NCBI GenBank assembly: GCA_965277355.1
Contig: CBDICN010000001.1
Location: 496,001-560,000 of the forward strand
Source: RH-AL1 sp965277355
Lineage (GTDB): Bacteria; Pseudomonadota; Alphaproteobacteria; Rhizobiales; Beijerinckiaceae
Length of the DNA: 64,000 bases
Reading direction: 5' to 3'
Below the pieces are notes generated by a model. The model had not been told where the DNA came from. It saw only the letters and a program-made list of their open reading frames with translations, and made no database searches. Position numbers and translations under genes: made by a program. How positions within the stretch are numbered: position 1 is the stretch's first letter; the number at the start of each line of letters is the position of its first letter. Shown piece by piece: positions 9,032 to 17,582 of this stretch.

Positions 9032-10081
9032 TCACGCATCGGCGGCCGTTACCACGTTGAAGATCGCCTGCATCGCGTCGGCGCGCTCCGGGCGGCCGAC
9101 AACGGCGACGCCGTCGCCGCTCTGGATCCTGGCGTCGGGCGGCGGCTGCATGATCGTCCCCCCGCTCTTGCGTTCGATCGCGACGATCATGAAGGCGCCG
9201 GCGGCGAGGCGCTCGATCTCGGCGACGGTTGCGCCGACGCAGCGGCTGCCCCGTGCCGCCGCGACGATCTCCATGTCGAGCCCGAGCCGGCTCAGGTTGG
9301 CCATCACCGCCTCGCTCTGCAAACTGACGCGCAAGCTCGCCATCTCGGCGAACAGCAGCAGCTCGGCGATGCGCTCGGCGCCGATATGGGTCGGCAGCAC
9401 GACGTGGTCGGCGCCAGCCTGGATCAGCTTGCGCTCGGTCGAGGGCGCCTCGCCGCGCGCGATGATGGTGAGCTTCTCGTTGAGGCTGCGGGCGCTCAGC
9501 GTGACGAAGACGTTGGTGGCATCGTCGGGCAGCACGGTGGCGAGCGCCCGCGCTCGGCCGATCTTGACCTGGCGCAGCACGGCCTCGTCGGTGGCGTCGC
9601 CGAGATAGGTGAGGAAGCCGTGATCCCTCGCCAGCTCGAGCCTTTGCTCGCCGCGATCGAGGATCACGAAGGAGGCGCCGCCGCTCTTGAGGTCCTGCGC
9701 CAGGCTCCGCCCGATGCGGCCATAGCCGCAGAGGATGACATGGCCGCTCAGCTTGTCGATGTCGCGTTGCATGCGTCGGTCTCCGAAGAACCCCTCGAAC
9801 TGGCTGACGGTGATGAGCTGGACCAGGCTGCCGGTGAGAAAGAGCATCCCGGTGCAGCCGGTGACGATCAGCGTCACCGTGATGACGCGCAGCGCGTCGG
9901 TATTGATGGGCCGCACTTCGTCGAAGCCGACCGTGTAGACGGTGAGCACGACCATGTAGATCGCGTCGCCCCAGTTCCAGCCTTGCCACACGTAGGCGAC
10001 CGCCGCCGCCGCCATGACGAACGCCACGAAGAGGCTGCCCACGACGAGGTTGCGGAACGGGGAGGAGAGGGCTTGCAGCAT
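9032..10081 (-). CDS. Two-helix potassium channel with TrkA-N (RCK) domains
   Basis: 349 residues. The N-terminal ~95 residues are a 2-TM channel module: helix, pore loop containing TVYTVGFDEV, helix. They are followed by a TrkA-N/RCK domain starting with HVILCGYGRIGRSLAQDLK (Rossmann glycine motif) and a TrkA-C-like module to the C-terminus. The pore loop matches the position of the K+ selectivity filter, but the usual TVGYGD reads TVGFDE, so selectivity may be altered. RCK domains in this family bind NAD(H), nucleotides or Ca2+ and gate the pore. The gene is monocistronic as far as can be seen. Confidence 0.85.
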   Translation of the reverse strand: MLQALSSPFRNLVVGSLFVAFVMAAAAVAYVWQGWNWGDAIYMVVLTVYTVGFDEVRPINTDALRVITVTLIVTGCTGMLFLTGSLVQLITVSQFEGFFGDRRMQRDIDKLSGHVILCGYGRIGRSLAQDLKSGGASFVILDRGEQRLELARDHGFLTYLGDATDEAVLRQVKIGRARALATVLPDDATNVFVTLSARSLNEKLTIIARGEAPSTERKLIQAGADHVVLPTHIGAERIAELLLFAEMASLRVSLQSEAVMANLSRLGLDMEIVAAARGSRCVGATVAEIERLAAGAFMIVAIERKSGGTIMQPPPDARIQSGDGVAVVGRPERADAMQAIFNVVTAADA

Positions 10082-10172
10082 GGGGCCGGTGAGACGAGTC
10101 GGCGCCAGTCTACCCCAAGCGCGCGAACTTGGCTGGCGCTAAGGACTCGTCCGCAAATAAGCGAGTCATTAG

Positions 10173-10213
10173 CCTCATGGTGAGGAGGCCGAAGGCCGTC
10201 TCGAACCACGAGG
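10173..10213. repeat. Palindromic intergenic repeat of the Rhizobiales type
   Basis: The outer arms CCTCATGGT (10173-10181) and ACCACGAGG (10205-10213) pair with one mismatch, and inside them GGCC-GAA-GGCC forms a second stem. The consensus CCTCATGGTGAGGAGGC...GTCTCGAACC is recognisable as a dispersed palindromic element in many genomes of this order. It lies in the 363-bp gap 10082-10444, which otherwise holds no gene. Confidence 0.65.
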
Positions 10214-10444
10214 CGGCCCCGCGAATGTTTGGGTTCGAAGGAACGACGGATGGGGAGCCCAACTCATGGACGGTCTCTGGCGACCCGGGGGTTGACGGTC
10301 TCCCACCCGACACCGCGACGGATACCTTATCCGATCGCGGCAAGATCGAGTTAAAAGGGACTGAAGCGTTTATTCCTGGACGAGCCCTAACCTCGCGGAT
10401 GCTCCCGAGCGCGACGATCGTCGCGCGGGACCGGGCTCGTCTCT

Positions 10445-11464
10445 TCAGACCAGGGCCTGATCGATCAGGGCGTCGATATCGTCGCGCTCGGCGTAGTCGC
10501 GAATGGTCTGGATCATCTGGGCCATGCGATGCTGCGGCATGTGATTGTTCTTGACGAAGAGGTGGCGCTGGTGGACCCCCTCCGGTCCTCCGGCATCGAA
10601 CCGCTCGACGCATCGCTTGTAAGCCTCGGCGACGCTGTCGATCGACCAGTCGTCGACGACGACGATTGGAAGAATCTCCTGCATCTCTCGCGTGATGACC
10701 AGATCGAGGTCCGCCGGCCGTTTGGCGAGCAAGGGAATGGCGCCGCTGAGGAGCGCGTCGAACATCCGCATGGTGATGTCCTCGTCGACCGAGACGCACA
10801 GCGCCACCTTGTGTCGCATCCACTCCGCGATCCGCTCGCTGGTAGGCTTGCTGTTGTAGGGATGCTCTTTCGTCGGCGTCCCGCTTGGCGTCAGGAAGAT
10901 CCTATGATCGGGCAGCCGCTCTTGCACGGCCCTGATGAATCGGTCGCGATGGGAGAATTGCGGGTACGAGTTGTAGCCGCCGTAAAGTCCATCCAAGCGC
11001 GGCGCCAGCAGGGCACGTTCGGCGGCTTCCTCGACCTCGCGCGAGGTCCAGGCGATCGGCAGCATCGGAACGAAACCGCCGCCCAGAGAGAACTGATTTC
11101 TGAGATACGCCGAGCGGTAGGCATGACCGCAAAAATAGACGTCTGAGATCAAAGCCATATACATGCTCTCGGCGATCTGATGATGATTGTCCCAAAACCA
11201 AGTCGCCAGGATCTTGGCTCTCCCGGTCGATTGCACGTACAGTAATTTCGGGATGTCAATGCGATTTCCGGCACTGAAGAACAGGTCGCATGTGAAGTTT
11301 TGATTGTTGCGGAAATCCGTGTCGCTGGCGTAGCAAATCTCCACATTGGGGATGATCTGCTCCATTGGGAAATACGGTTGGACGACCTTCAGCTGCTTTC
11401 GGCCTCTGATAGAAAGTAGAGCCTTCTTCAGCTCTTCCCGTCGCGTATCGGCCCATGACGTCAT
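10445..11464 (-). CDS. Glycosyltransferase (exostosin/GT-B-like)
   Basis: 339 residues from the ATG at 11464, chosen because AGGGAAAG lies just upstream; the frame is open to 11563. The C-terminal half contains RMFDALLSGAIPLLAKRP, matching the nucleotide-sugar-binding segment of GT-B and exostosin-like transferases, followed by a segment ending in a VVDDW motif. The acceptor is unknown. It stands alone, with an IS630 element whose left end lies 79 bases upstream of the start, so its native promoter may be displaced. Family membership is moderately sure; exact CAZy family cannot be stated from sequence reading. Confidence 0.6.
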   Translation of the reverse strand: MTSWADTRREELKKALLSIRGRKQLKVVQPYFPMEQIIPNVEICYASDTDFRNNQNFTCDLFFSAGNRIDIPKLLYVQSTGRAKILATWFWDNHHQIAESMYMALISDVYFCGHAYRSAYLRNQFSLGGGFVPMLPIAWTSREVEEAAERALLAPRLDGLYGGYNSYPQFSHRDRFIRAVQERLPDHRIFLTPSGTPTKEHPYNSKPTSERIAEWMRHKVALCVSVDEDITMRMFDALLSGAIPLLAKRPADLDLVITREMQEILPIVVVDDWSIDSVAEAYKRCVERFDAGGPEGVHQRHLFVKNNHMPQHRMAQMIQTIRDYAERDDIDALIDQALV

Positions 11465-11542
11465 CGCTGCTTTCCCTCTCTCAAGCATGCGCATGGAAGC
11501 GCTTGGTAGCGCAAGACGGATCGGGAAACCATTCCTCAGGAC

Positions 11543-12570
11543 TAGAGCACTTCGAGCTTGCATGGAATCGACGAGTCAGATTCGAGAGTCTTGTTCAGCG
11601 GCGAGGCTCTCATGGTTGCACCTCTTTCCCAGGATTTGCGCAGGCGGCTCGTGGAAGCCGTCAACGACGGCAGTTCGGCGCGCGAGGCGGCGCGTCGGTT
11701 CGCGGTCAGCCCGTCGGCGGCGATCAAGCTGATGCAGCGTGTACGCAGAACCGGCAGCACGGCGCCAGCCCGGATCGGCGGCTATCGGCGGCCACTCCTC
11801 GAAGAGCACGCCGATGTCCTGCGCGAGCTGACGCAGGCTCGCAAGGGCATCACGCTCGCCGAACTCCAGGCGGCGCTCGCCGAGCGTGGCGTTGCGGTCT
11901 CGACGACGGCGATCTGGTCGACGCTGCACCGGCTCGGCCTGTCACACAAAAAAAGTCGATGAGAGCCGCCGAGCAGGATCGCCCCGATGTCGCCGTGCGT
12001 CGGAAGCGGTGGCAAGCTTGGCAGCGCTTCATGGATTGCGCCGCCTTCGTCTTCATCGACGAGACCGGCGCCGCGACCAACATGGCGCGCACTCACGGCT
12101 GGGGACCGAAAAGCGAGCGGCTCGTCGATGCCACCCCGCACGGCCACTGGTTCACGACGACGTTCGTCGGCGGCCTGCGCGAGAGCGGCGTCATCGCGCC
12201 GCTGGTCCTCGACGGCCCGATGACGGGCGAGATCTTCCTCGCCTACACCGAGCAGTTCCTGGCGCCCGCTCTGTCACCAGGCGACATCGTGGTGATGGAC
12301 AACCTCTCCGCCCACAAGGTCGTCGGCGTCGAGGCGGCGATCAGAGCCGTCGGCGCCAGCGTCCTCTACCTGCCGCCCTACAGTCCCGATCTCAACCCCA
12401 TCGAGAAGATGTTCGCCAAGTTGAAGGCCGAATTGCGCAAAGCAAAAGCCCGCACACAAGACGCCCTGTGGAAGGAAATCGGCCGGATCATCAGAGCGCT
12501 GGGTCCCGACGAATGCCGAAATTACATCGCAAGCTCAGGCTATGCGTGCGACTAAGCCGGAAATGCTCTA
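11543..12570. mobile_element. IS630-family insertion sequence, complete
   Basis: About 1.03 kb bounded by imperfect terminal inverted repeats: TAGAGCACTTCGAGCTT at the left (11543-11559) and the complement of TAGAGCATTTCCGGCTT at the right (12554-12570), 14 of 17 bases matching. The outermost TA at each end fits the TA target duplication of the IS630/Tc1-mariner group. It carries one transposase in two frames joined at a run of seven adenines. It sits between the glycosyltransferase gene and the PEP carboxylase gene. Both ends and both frames look intact, so it may still be mobile. Confidence 0.9.
11612..12555 (+). CDS. IS630-family transposase, expressed by frameshift (orfA 11612-11962, orfB continuing to 12555)
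   Basis: OrfA starts at the ATG at 11612 (GAGG upstream). It has the winged/helix-turn-helix DNA-binding part, with DLRRRLVEAVNDGSSAREAA followed by FAVSPSAAIKLM. It stops at 11962 after a run of seven A (11948-11954). Moving back one base at this run joins orfA to the catalytic half, which has the DDE residues in FIDETGA, VMDNLSAHK and NPIEKMFAKLK. A fused product of about 315 residues is the usual IS630 transposase size. This arrangement, rather than decay, is typical of the family. It could equally arise by transcriptional slippage on the A run. Confidence 0.88.
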
Positions 12571-12721
12571 AAACACGCCGCCGGAGGCCCTCAAGCCCTG
12601 GCCGATCCGCGCCGCGAGCCAAATTTCACCGCGAAGCCGCTTGCCGTATTATCGAGAAGAAAAGCGGGGTGCCGGCTTCTCGTTCGTTGTGGCTCCGTGC
12701 CCGCAGCCCGCGAGCTGCACG

Positions 12722-15496
12722 TCAACCGCTGTTGCGCAGCCCGGCGGCAACGCCGTTGATCGAAAGATGGACGCCGCCGCGCACCTCCTCGTCGTTGGGA
12801 TCCGCGCGCAGCATTCGCAGCAGCTCGACTTGCACGTGGTTCATCGGGTCGAGGTAGGGGAAGCGGTTGTTGATCGAGCGTTCCAGCAGAGGGTTCTGCT
12901 CGAGCAGCCGGCTCTGCTCCATGATCGAGAACAGGTGCTTGATCGTAAGATCGTGTTCTTTCGAGATCGCCGCGAAGATCGTGTGGCGCAGCGTCTCGTC
13001 CTCGACGAGTTCGGCGTAGCGCGAGGCGACCGCCAAGCTCGATTTCGCCAGCACCATGTCCATGTTCGCGAGCTGGGTGCGGAAGAAGCCCCACTCGCTG
13101 TACATGGCGCGAAGCAGCTCGATCGAGCCGCCGCCCGCGAGCCAGGCCTCGACGGCGGAGCCAAAGCCATACCAGCCCGGCAGCATGACCCGGCACTGCG
13201 CCCAGCTGAACACCCAGGGGATAGCCCGCAGATCTTCGATCGCCCGCGTCTTCTTGCGCGAGGCTGGCCGGCTGCCGAGATTGAGCGTCGCGATCTCGTT
13301 GATGACCGTCGATCCCCAGAAAAAGTCTTCGAATCCAGGGGTATCGTAGACGAGCTTACGGTACGCCGCGAAGGCGAGATCCGACAGCTTGCCCATCACA
13401 TCACGGAATTGCGGCGGCGGCGGCGGCAGCTTGCTGTCGATCATCGAGGCCTCCATGGTCGCCGCGATGAGAATGTTGAGGTTGCGCCGGCACGAGTCCC
13501 GCGTCGAGTATTTCGACGAGATGATCTCGCCCTGCTCGGTGATCCGGATCTGGCCGGCGACCGCGCCTGCAGGCTGCGCGAGAATGGCGTCGTAGCTCGG
13601 GCCGCCACCCCGCCCGACCGAGCCGCCGCGCCCGTGGAAGAGGCGGATGGCTATTCCGTGTTTCCGGAACACCTCGATCAGCGCGATCTCGGCCTTGTAG
13701 AGCTCCCAGCCTGAGGTGACGAAGCCGCCGTCCTTGTTCGAATCCGAATAGCCGAGCATCACCTCCTGCTCGTTGCCGCGGGACTTCACGATTTTCGACA
13801 GGTGCCGGTTCTGGAACACGGCATCCATGATGGAGGCGCAGGCGCGCAGGTCGCCGATCGTCTCGAACAGCGGCACGAGGTTGACCGCCGCGTCCCCCTT
13901 GCGATCGACAAGGCCGACTTCCTTGAGGAGCACGGCGAGCTCGAGCAGGTCGGAGACCGACTCCGCCATCGAGATGATCGAGGAGTGGATGATGTCGCGC
14001 CCGTAGCGCTTCTGCGCCGTGACCGCCATACGGAAGACGGCGAGTTCCTTCTCCGTTTCTTCGGAATAGGTGAGGAAAGGCGAGGTCAGCAGCCGGGCGG
14101 TGTCGAGCTCCGTCTCCAGGATCGTCACGCGCGCGTCTTCGTCGAGGCCGAGGTAGTTGGTGCCGGGCAGCACCGCTTCGAGGAGCTCGGCGATGGTGCG
14201 TTCGTGCACGGCCGAGTTCTGCCGCATGTCGATGCTGGCGAGATGGAAGCCGAAGCAGTCGGTCGCGCGTATCAAGCGGTGCAGCCGTCCCCGGGTGAGG
14301 ATGCCCGATCCGTTGTCGACGAGCGAGTGGCGGATCACCTCGAGATCGTCTCGGAGCGCGGTGGGCGAGGCATAGGGCTTGATCCCGCCCTGCGGCTGCG
14401 GCGCATCCTCGAAGCGCGCGAGCGTCGCGCTCACCCGCTTGATCATGCCGTTGACCGCGCGCCGATAGGGCTCGTTCTGCTGCGCCTCGGCGCCGTCGTC
14501 GCCGATGTCGGCGAGCCGCTTCAGAGCGGAACTCGTCGTGACGATGTTCTCGCTCAGCGTCAGCTCGCGACGCAGGGTGATGAGATCATCCCGGTAATGG
14601 CGCATGATCTTGAGGCCGTGCATCTTCGCCGCCTCGGCGAGCACCTGCGCCGTCACGAAGGGGTTGCCGTCGCGATCGCCGCCGATCCAGCTGCCGAGCC
14701 GCAGGAAAGACGGGACCGGCCGCGGCTCGGCGTTGCCGGCAAAGCCCGCGAGCTGCGTTTCGAGCGTCTGATAGACGCCCGGCAGCTCGGCGAGCAGCGA
14801 GTAGTCGTAATAGGTGAGGCCGTTGGCCACCTCGTCGTTGACGGCCAGCTTGCGCCGGCGCAGCAGGCTCGTCTGCCACAGCGACAGCACCGCCTCGCGG
14901 ATCACCTCGCAAATCTCTTCGCGCTCCCCGGCCGTCACATCCTGCCCGTTGATGAGCTCGAGCTGGCGCGCGACCACGACCTCCCAGATCATCGTCGAGC
15001 GACGGCGGACCTCGGTCGGATGGGCGGTGAGGACGGGAGAAATGAAGGCTCCCTCGAAAAAGGTCTGCAGCTCGTCGCGAGTGATGCCGGCCTCTCGCGC
15101 GTCCTCGAGCGCGCGGGCGATCGAGCCGACCCGTGCCCGCGAGCCGGCGATCGCGTGCGCGCGGGTGCGGCGACGGTGATGGGCGTCCTCGGCGATGTTG
15201 GCGAGGTGAGAGAAGTAGCTGAACGAGCGTACCACCAGGCTCGCCTGGCGCGGCGACAATGCGCCGAGGATTATTTGCAGCGCCTGCTCTTCCCGCGCCT
15301 CGCGAGTGCGATGGAAGCGCACCGATGTCTGGCGGATCTCCTCGACGATGGCGAAGATGTCGTCGCCTTCCTGGTCGCGGATCGCCTCGCCAAGGATGCT
15401 GCCCAGCAGGCGAATGTCGTCGCGTAGCGGCAGGTCCTTGTCTGGGGTGCGGTTGAATTCCGCGAATTCGGCCATCTCGGATTTCACTGTCGTCAC
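12722..15496 (-). CDS. ppc: Phosphoenolpyruvate carboxylase
   Basis: 924 residues from a GTG at 15496, preferred because GGAGGA lies 6 bases upstream; an ATG at 15475 is the alternative. The enzyme adds bicarbonate to phosphoenolpyruvate to give oxaloacetate, replenishing the TCA cycle. The signature VLTAHPTEVRRRS carries the first catalytic His (near residue 158). FHGRGGSVGRGGGPS is the second active-site motif, and GYSDSNKDGGFVTSGWEL holds the conserved lysine. The C-terminus SINGVAAGLRNSG matches the family's conserved end. Full length, no defects. It sits alone, next to the propionyl-CoA carboxylase beta gene, which is divergent from it. Confidence 0.96.
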   Translation of the reverse strand: MTTVKSEMAEFAEFNRTPDKDLPLRDDIRLLGSILGEAIRDQEGDDIFAIVEEIRQTSVRFHRTREAREEQALQIILGALSPRQASLVVRSFSYFSHLANIAEDAHHRRRTRAHAIAGSRARVGSIARALEDAREAGITRDELQTFFEGAFISPVLTAHPTEVRRRSTMIWEVVVARQLELINGQDVTAGEREEICEVIREAVLSLWQTSLLRRRKLAVNDEVANGLTYYDYSLLAELPGVYQTLETQLAGFAGNAEPRPVPSFLRLGSWIGGDRDGNPFVTAQVLAEAAKMHGLKIMRHYRDDLITLRRELTLSENIVTTSSALKRLADIGDDGAEAQQNEPYRRAVNGMIKRVSATLARFEDAPQPQGGIKPYASPTALRDDLEVIRHSLVDNGSGILTRGRLHRLIRATDCFGFHLASIDMRQNSAVHERTIAELLEAVLPGTNYLGLDEDARVTILETELDTARLLTSPFLTYSEETEKELAVFRMAVTAQKRYGRDIIHSSIISMAESVSDLLELAVLLKEVGLVDRKGDAAVNLVPLFETIGDLRACASIMDAVFQNRHLSKIVKSRGNEQEVMLGYSDSNKDGGFVTSGWELYKAEIALIEVFRKHGIAIRLFHGRGGSVGRGGGPSYDAILAQPAGAVAGQIRITEQGEIISSKYSTRDSCRRNLNILIAATMEASMIDSKLPPPPPQFRDVMGKLSDLAFAAYRKLVYDTPGFEDFFWGSTVINEIATLNLGSRPASRKKTRAIEDLRAIPWVFSWAQCRVMLPGWYGFGSAVEAWLAGGGSIELLRAMYSEWGFFRTQLANMDMVLAKSSLAVASRYAELVEDETLRHTIFAAISKEHDLTIKHLFSIMEQSRLLEQNPLLERSINNRFPYLDPMNHVQVELLRMLRADPNDEEVRGGVHLSINGVAAGLRNSG

Positions 15497-15654
15497 GGGC
15501 GTCCTCCGGGGATCGGGAGATCGACCCTCTCCCGTTCGGCCCATGACTACAGGCATAATCCGGGCCTCGCTATAGGGCAACGCACGCTAGCCCACCGTCG
15601 GGCGACCAGCGTTTCGACGAAGCGTCGGCGACTTCTTGATTTGCCAAGGGGGGG

Positions 15655-15858
15655 CGGCTCACGAGTGTCGGCGCTTCGAACAGGACGGCGTCGCAGCCGG
15701 CGATCTCGTCCATCGCGTCCGGTGCGAGGACACCGTTCGCATCGGCGGGGGAGACGTGCGCATCGACGCCGGCGACGGAGGCCGCGCCGGTCTCGAGAGC
15801 CTTGTGCCGTGTGCCCGTACCCGCTGTGGAATACGACCGCGATCTTCGCGATTGGCAA
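15655..15858 (-). pseudogene. Relic of a WrbA-like flavodoxin/NAD(P)H:quinone oxidoreductase
   Basis: The first 17 codons from the ATG at 15858 read like an intact WrbA start (KIAVVFHSGYGHT, the FMN-binding loop). The frame then degenerates into arginine-rich nonsense. In another frame on the same strand the homology resumes as SVAGVDAHVSPAD and later CDAVLFEAPTLVS, matching the next conserved WrbA segments. So there is a frameshift around 15785-15805, and the remaining ~130 residues of the ~200-residue family are missing. The remnant lies between ppc and pccB and should not give a functional flavoprotein. Confidence 0.75.
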
Positions 15859-16031
15859 AGTGTCGAATGCTTCGCCTGGTCGAACCCGACCTAACAGACC
15901 AACGTCGCACGATACGACGCTGAGGTCGTTGCGGACTTCGCGCCGATCGCAACTTTTCGGGCTGGTGATGTCACTGGTCTTGTTGCGCGGCTCGTCCTAG
16001 TAGGGGCGACTGGCAGAAGAAGGACGACCCG

Positions 16032-17561
16032 TTGAAGACCATCCTCAATCGTCTTGCCGAGCGTCGCGCCGAGGCGCAGGCCGGCGGTGGACCGCGCCGT
16101 GTCGAGGCGCAACACGCCAAGGGCAAGCTGACGGCGCGCGAGCGCATCGAGCTCCTGCTGGACGAAGGATCGTTCGAGGAGTTCGACATGTTCGTCCAGC
16201 ACCGCGCGGTCGATTTCGGAATGGAAACGCAGAAGATCCCGGGCGACGGCGTGGTCACCGGCTGGGGCACGATCTCCGGACGTACGGTGTTCCTGTTCGC
16301 CAAGGATTTCACCGTGTTCGGCGGCTCGCTGTCGGAGACGCATGCGGCCAAGATCATCAAGATCCAGGACATGGCGCTGCGCAACCGGGCGCCGATCATC
16401 GGCCTGTTCGACGCCGGGGGCGCCCGCATCCAGGAGGGCGTGGCGGCGCTCGGCGGCTACGGCGAGGTGTTCCAGCGCAACGTTCTGGCCTCGGGCGTCA
16501 TCCCGCAGATCTCGGTCATCATGGGGCCGTGCGCCGGCGGCGACGTCTATTCGCCGGCGATGACCGACTTCATCTTCATGGTGAAGGGCACGAGCTACAT
16601 GTTCGTCACCGGTCCCGACGTGGTGAAGACCGTGACGAACGAGAGCGTGACCGCGGAAGAACTCGGCGGCGCCTCGATCCATTGCGTGAAGAGCTCGGTC
16701 GCCGACCGCGCCTATGCCGACGACGTCGAGGCGCTGCTGCAGGTGCGCCGCCTCGTCGACTTCCTGCCAGCCTCCAACGTCGCGCCGCTGCCGCGGTGGC
16801 CGGCGCCGCTCGCCGAGGCCGACGACGCCTCGCTCGACACGCTGGTGCCGGACAACCCCAACAAGCCCTACGACATCAAGGAACTGATCCAAAAAGTCGC
16901 CGACGACGGCGACGTCTTCGAGATCCAGGAGGCGCACGCGAAAAACATCGTGGTGGGGTTCGGCCGCGTCGAGGGGAGCACGGTGGGCTTCGTCGCCAAC
17001 CAGCCGATCGTGCTTGCCGGCGTGCTCGATTCCGACGCCTCGCGTAAGGCGGCGCGCTTCGTGCGCTTCTGCGACTGTTTCAATATTCCGCTCGTCACCT
17101 TCGTCGACGTGCCGGGTTTCCTGCCGGGTACGGCGCAGGAATACGGCGGCCTCATCAAGCACGGCGCCAAGCTCTTGTTCGCCTACGCCGAGGCGACGGT
17201 GCCGAAGGTGACGCTGATCACGCGCAAGGCGTTCGGCGGCGCCTACGACGTGATGGCCTCGAAGCACCTGCGCGGCGACCTCAACTTCGCCTGGCCGACG
17301 GCGCAGATCGCGGTGATGGGCGCCAAGGGCGCGGTCGAGATCATCTTCCGCGCCGACGTCAACGACGCCGGGACGATCGCCGCGCGCACCAAGGAATACG
17401 AGGATCGGTTCCTGTCGCCGTTCGTGGCGGCGGAGCGCGGCTACATCGACGAGGTGATCATGCCGTCGTCGACGCGGCGCCGCATCGCGCGGGGCCTCGC
17501 GATGCTGCGCGGCAAGACGCTGGAGAACCCGTGGAAGAAGCACGGGAATATCCCACTTTAA
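16032..17561 (+). CDS. pccB: Propionyl-CoA carboxylase beta chain (carboxyltransferase)
   Basis: 509 residues from a TTG at 16032, supported by AAGGA 7 bases upstream; no ATG is nearby in frame. It transfers CO2 from carboxybiotin on PccA to propionyl-CoA to form methylmalonyl-CoA. It has the two crotonase-like halves of the family: GKLTARERIELLLDEGSFEE at the N-terminus, the oxyanion-hole region GLFDAGGARIQEGV, MGPCAGGDVYSPAMTDF, then FVDVPGFLPGTAQE and KAFGGAYDVMASK in the second half. The alpha chain is 3.7 kb downstream on the same strand, separated by accessory genes, rather than adjacent. Confidence 0.94.
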   Translation: MKTILNRLAERRAEAQAGGGPRRVEAQHAKGKLTARERIELLLDEGSFEEFDMFVQHRAVDFGMETQKIPGDGVVTGWGTISGRTVFLFAKDFTVFGGSLSETHAAKIIKIQDMALRNRAPIIGLFDAGGARIQEGVAALGGYGEVFQRNVLASGVIPQISVIMGPCAGGDVYSPAMTDFIFMVKGTSYMFVTGPDVVKTVTNESVTAEELGGASIHCVKSSVADRAYADDVEALLQVRRLVDFLPASNVAPLPRWPAPLAEADDASLDTLVPDNPNKPYDIKELIQKVADDGDVFEIQEAHAKNIVVGFGRVEGSTVGFVANQPIVLAGVLDSDASRKAARFVRFCDCFNIPLVTFVDVPGFLPGTAQEYGGLIKHGAKLLFAYAEATVPKVTLITRKAFGGAYDVMASKHLRGDLNFAWPTAQIAVMGAKGAVEIIFRADVNDAGTIAARTKEYEDRFLSPFVAAERGYIDEVIMPSSTRRRIARGLAMLRGKTLENPWKKHGNIPL

Positions 17562-17582
17562 TCTTTACAAAGGAATGCGACC

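Noticed and set aside
10082..10444. A coding frame (141 codons, plus strand, from 10129)
   Set aside because: It runs through the palindromic repeat and into the 3' end of the glycosyltransferase on the other strand; no recognisable domain or ribosome site.
11455..12555. Single long reading frame treated as one transposase from 11455
   Set aside because: The N-terminal part of that frame reads as low-complexity nonsense. The true start of the transposase is in another frame (11612) and joins this frame only at the A7 run.
15891..17543. Long minus-strand open frame (550 codons) opposite pccB
   Set aside because: It is the histidine/arginine-rich mirror of a well-conserved gene on the plus strand. 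High GC makes such antisense frames common; no family-like motifs were seen.
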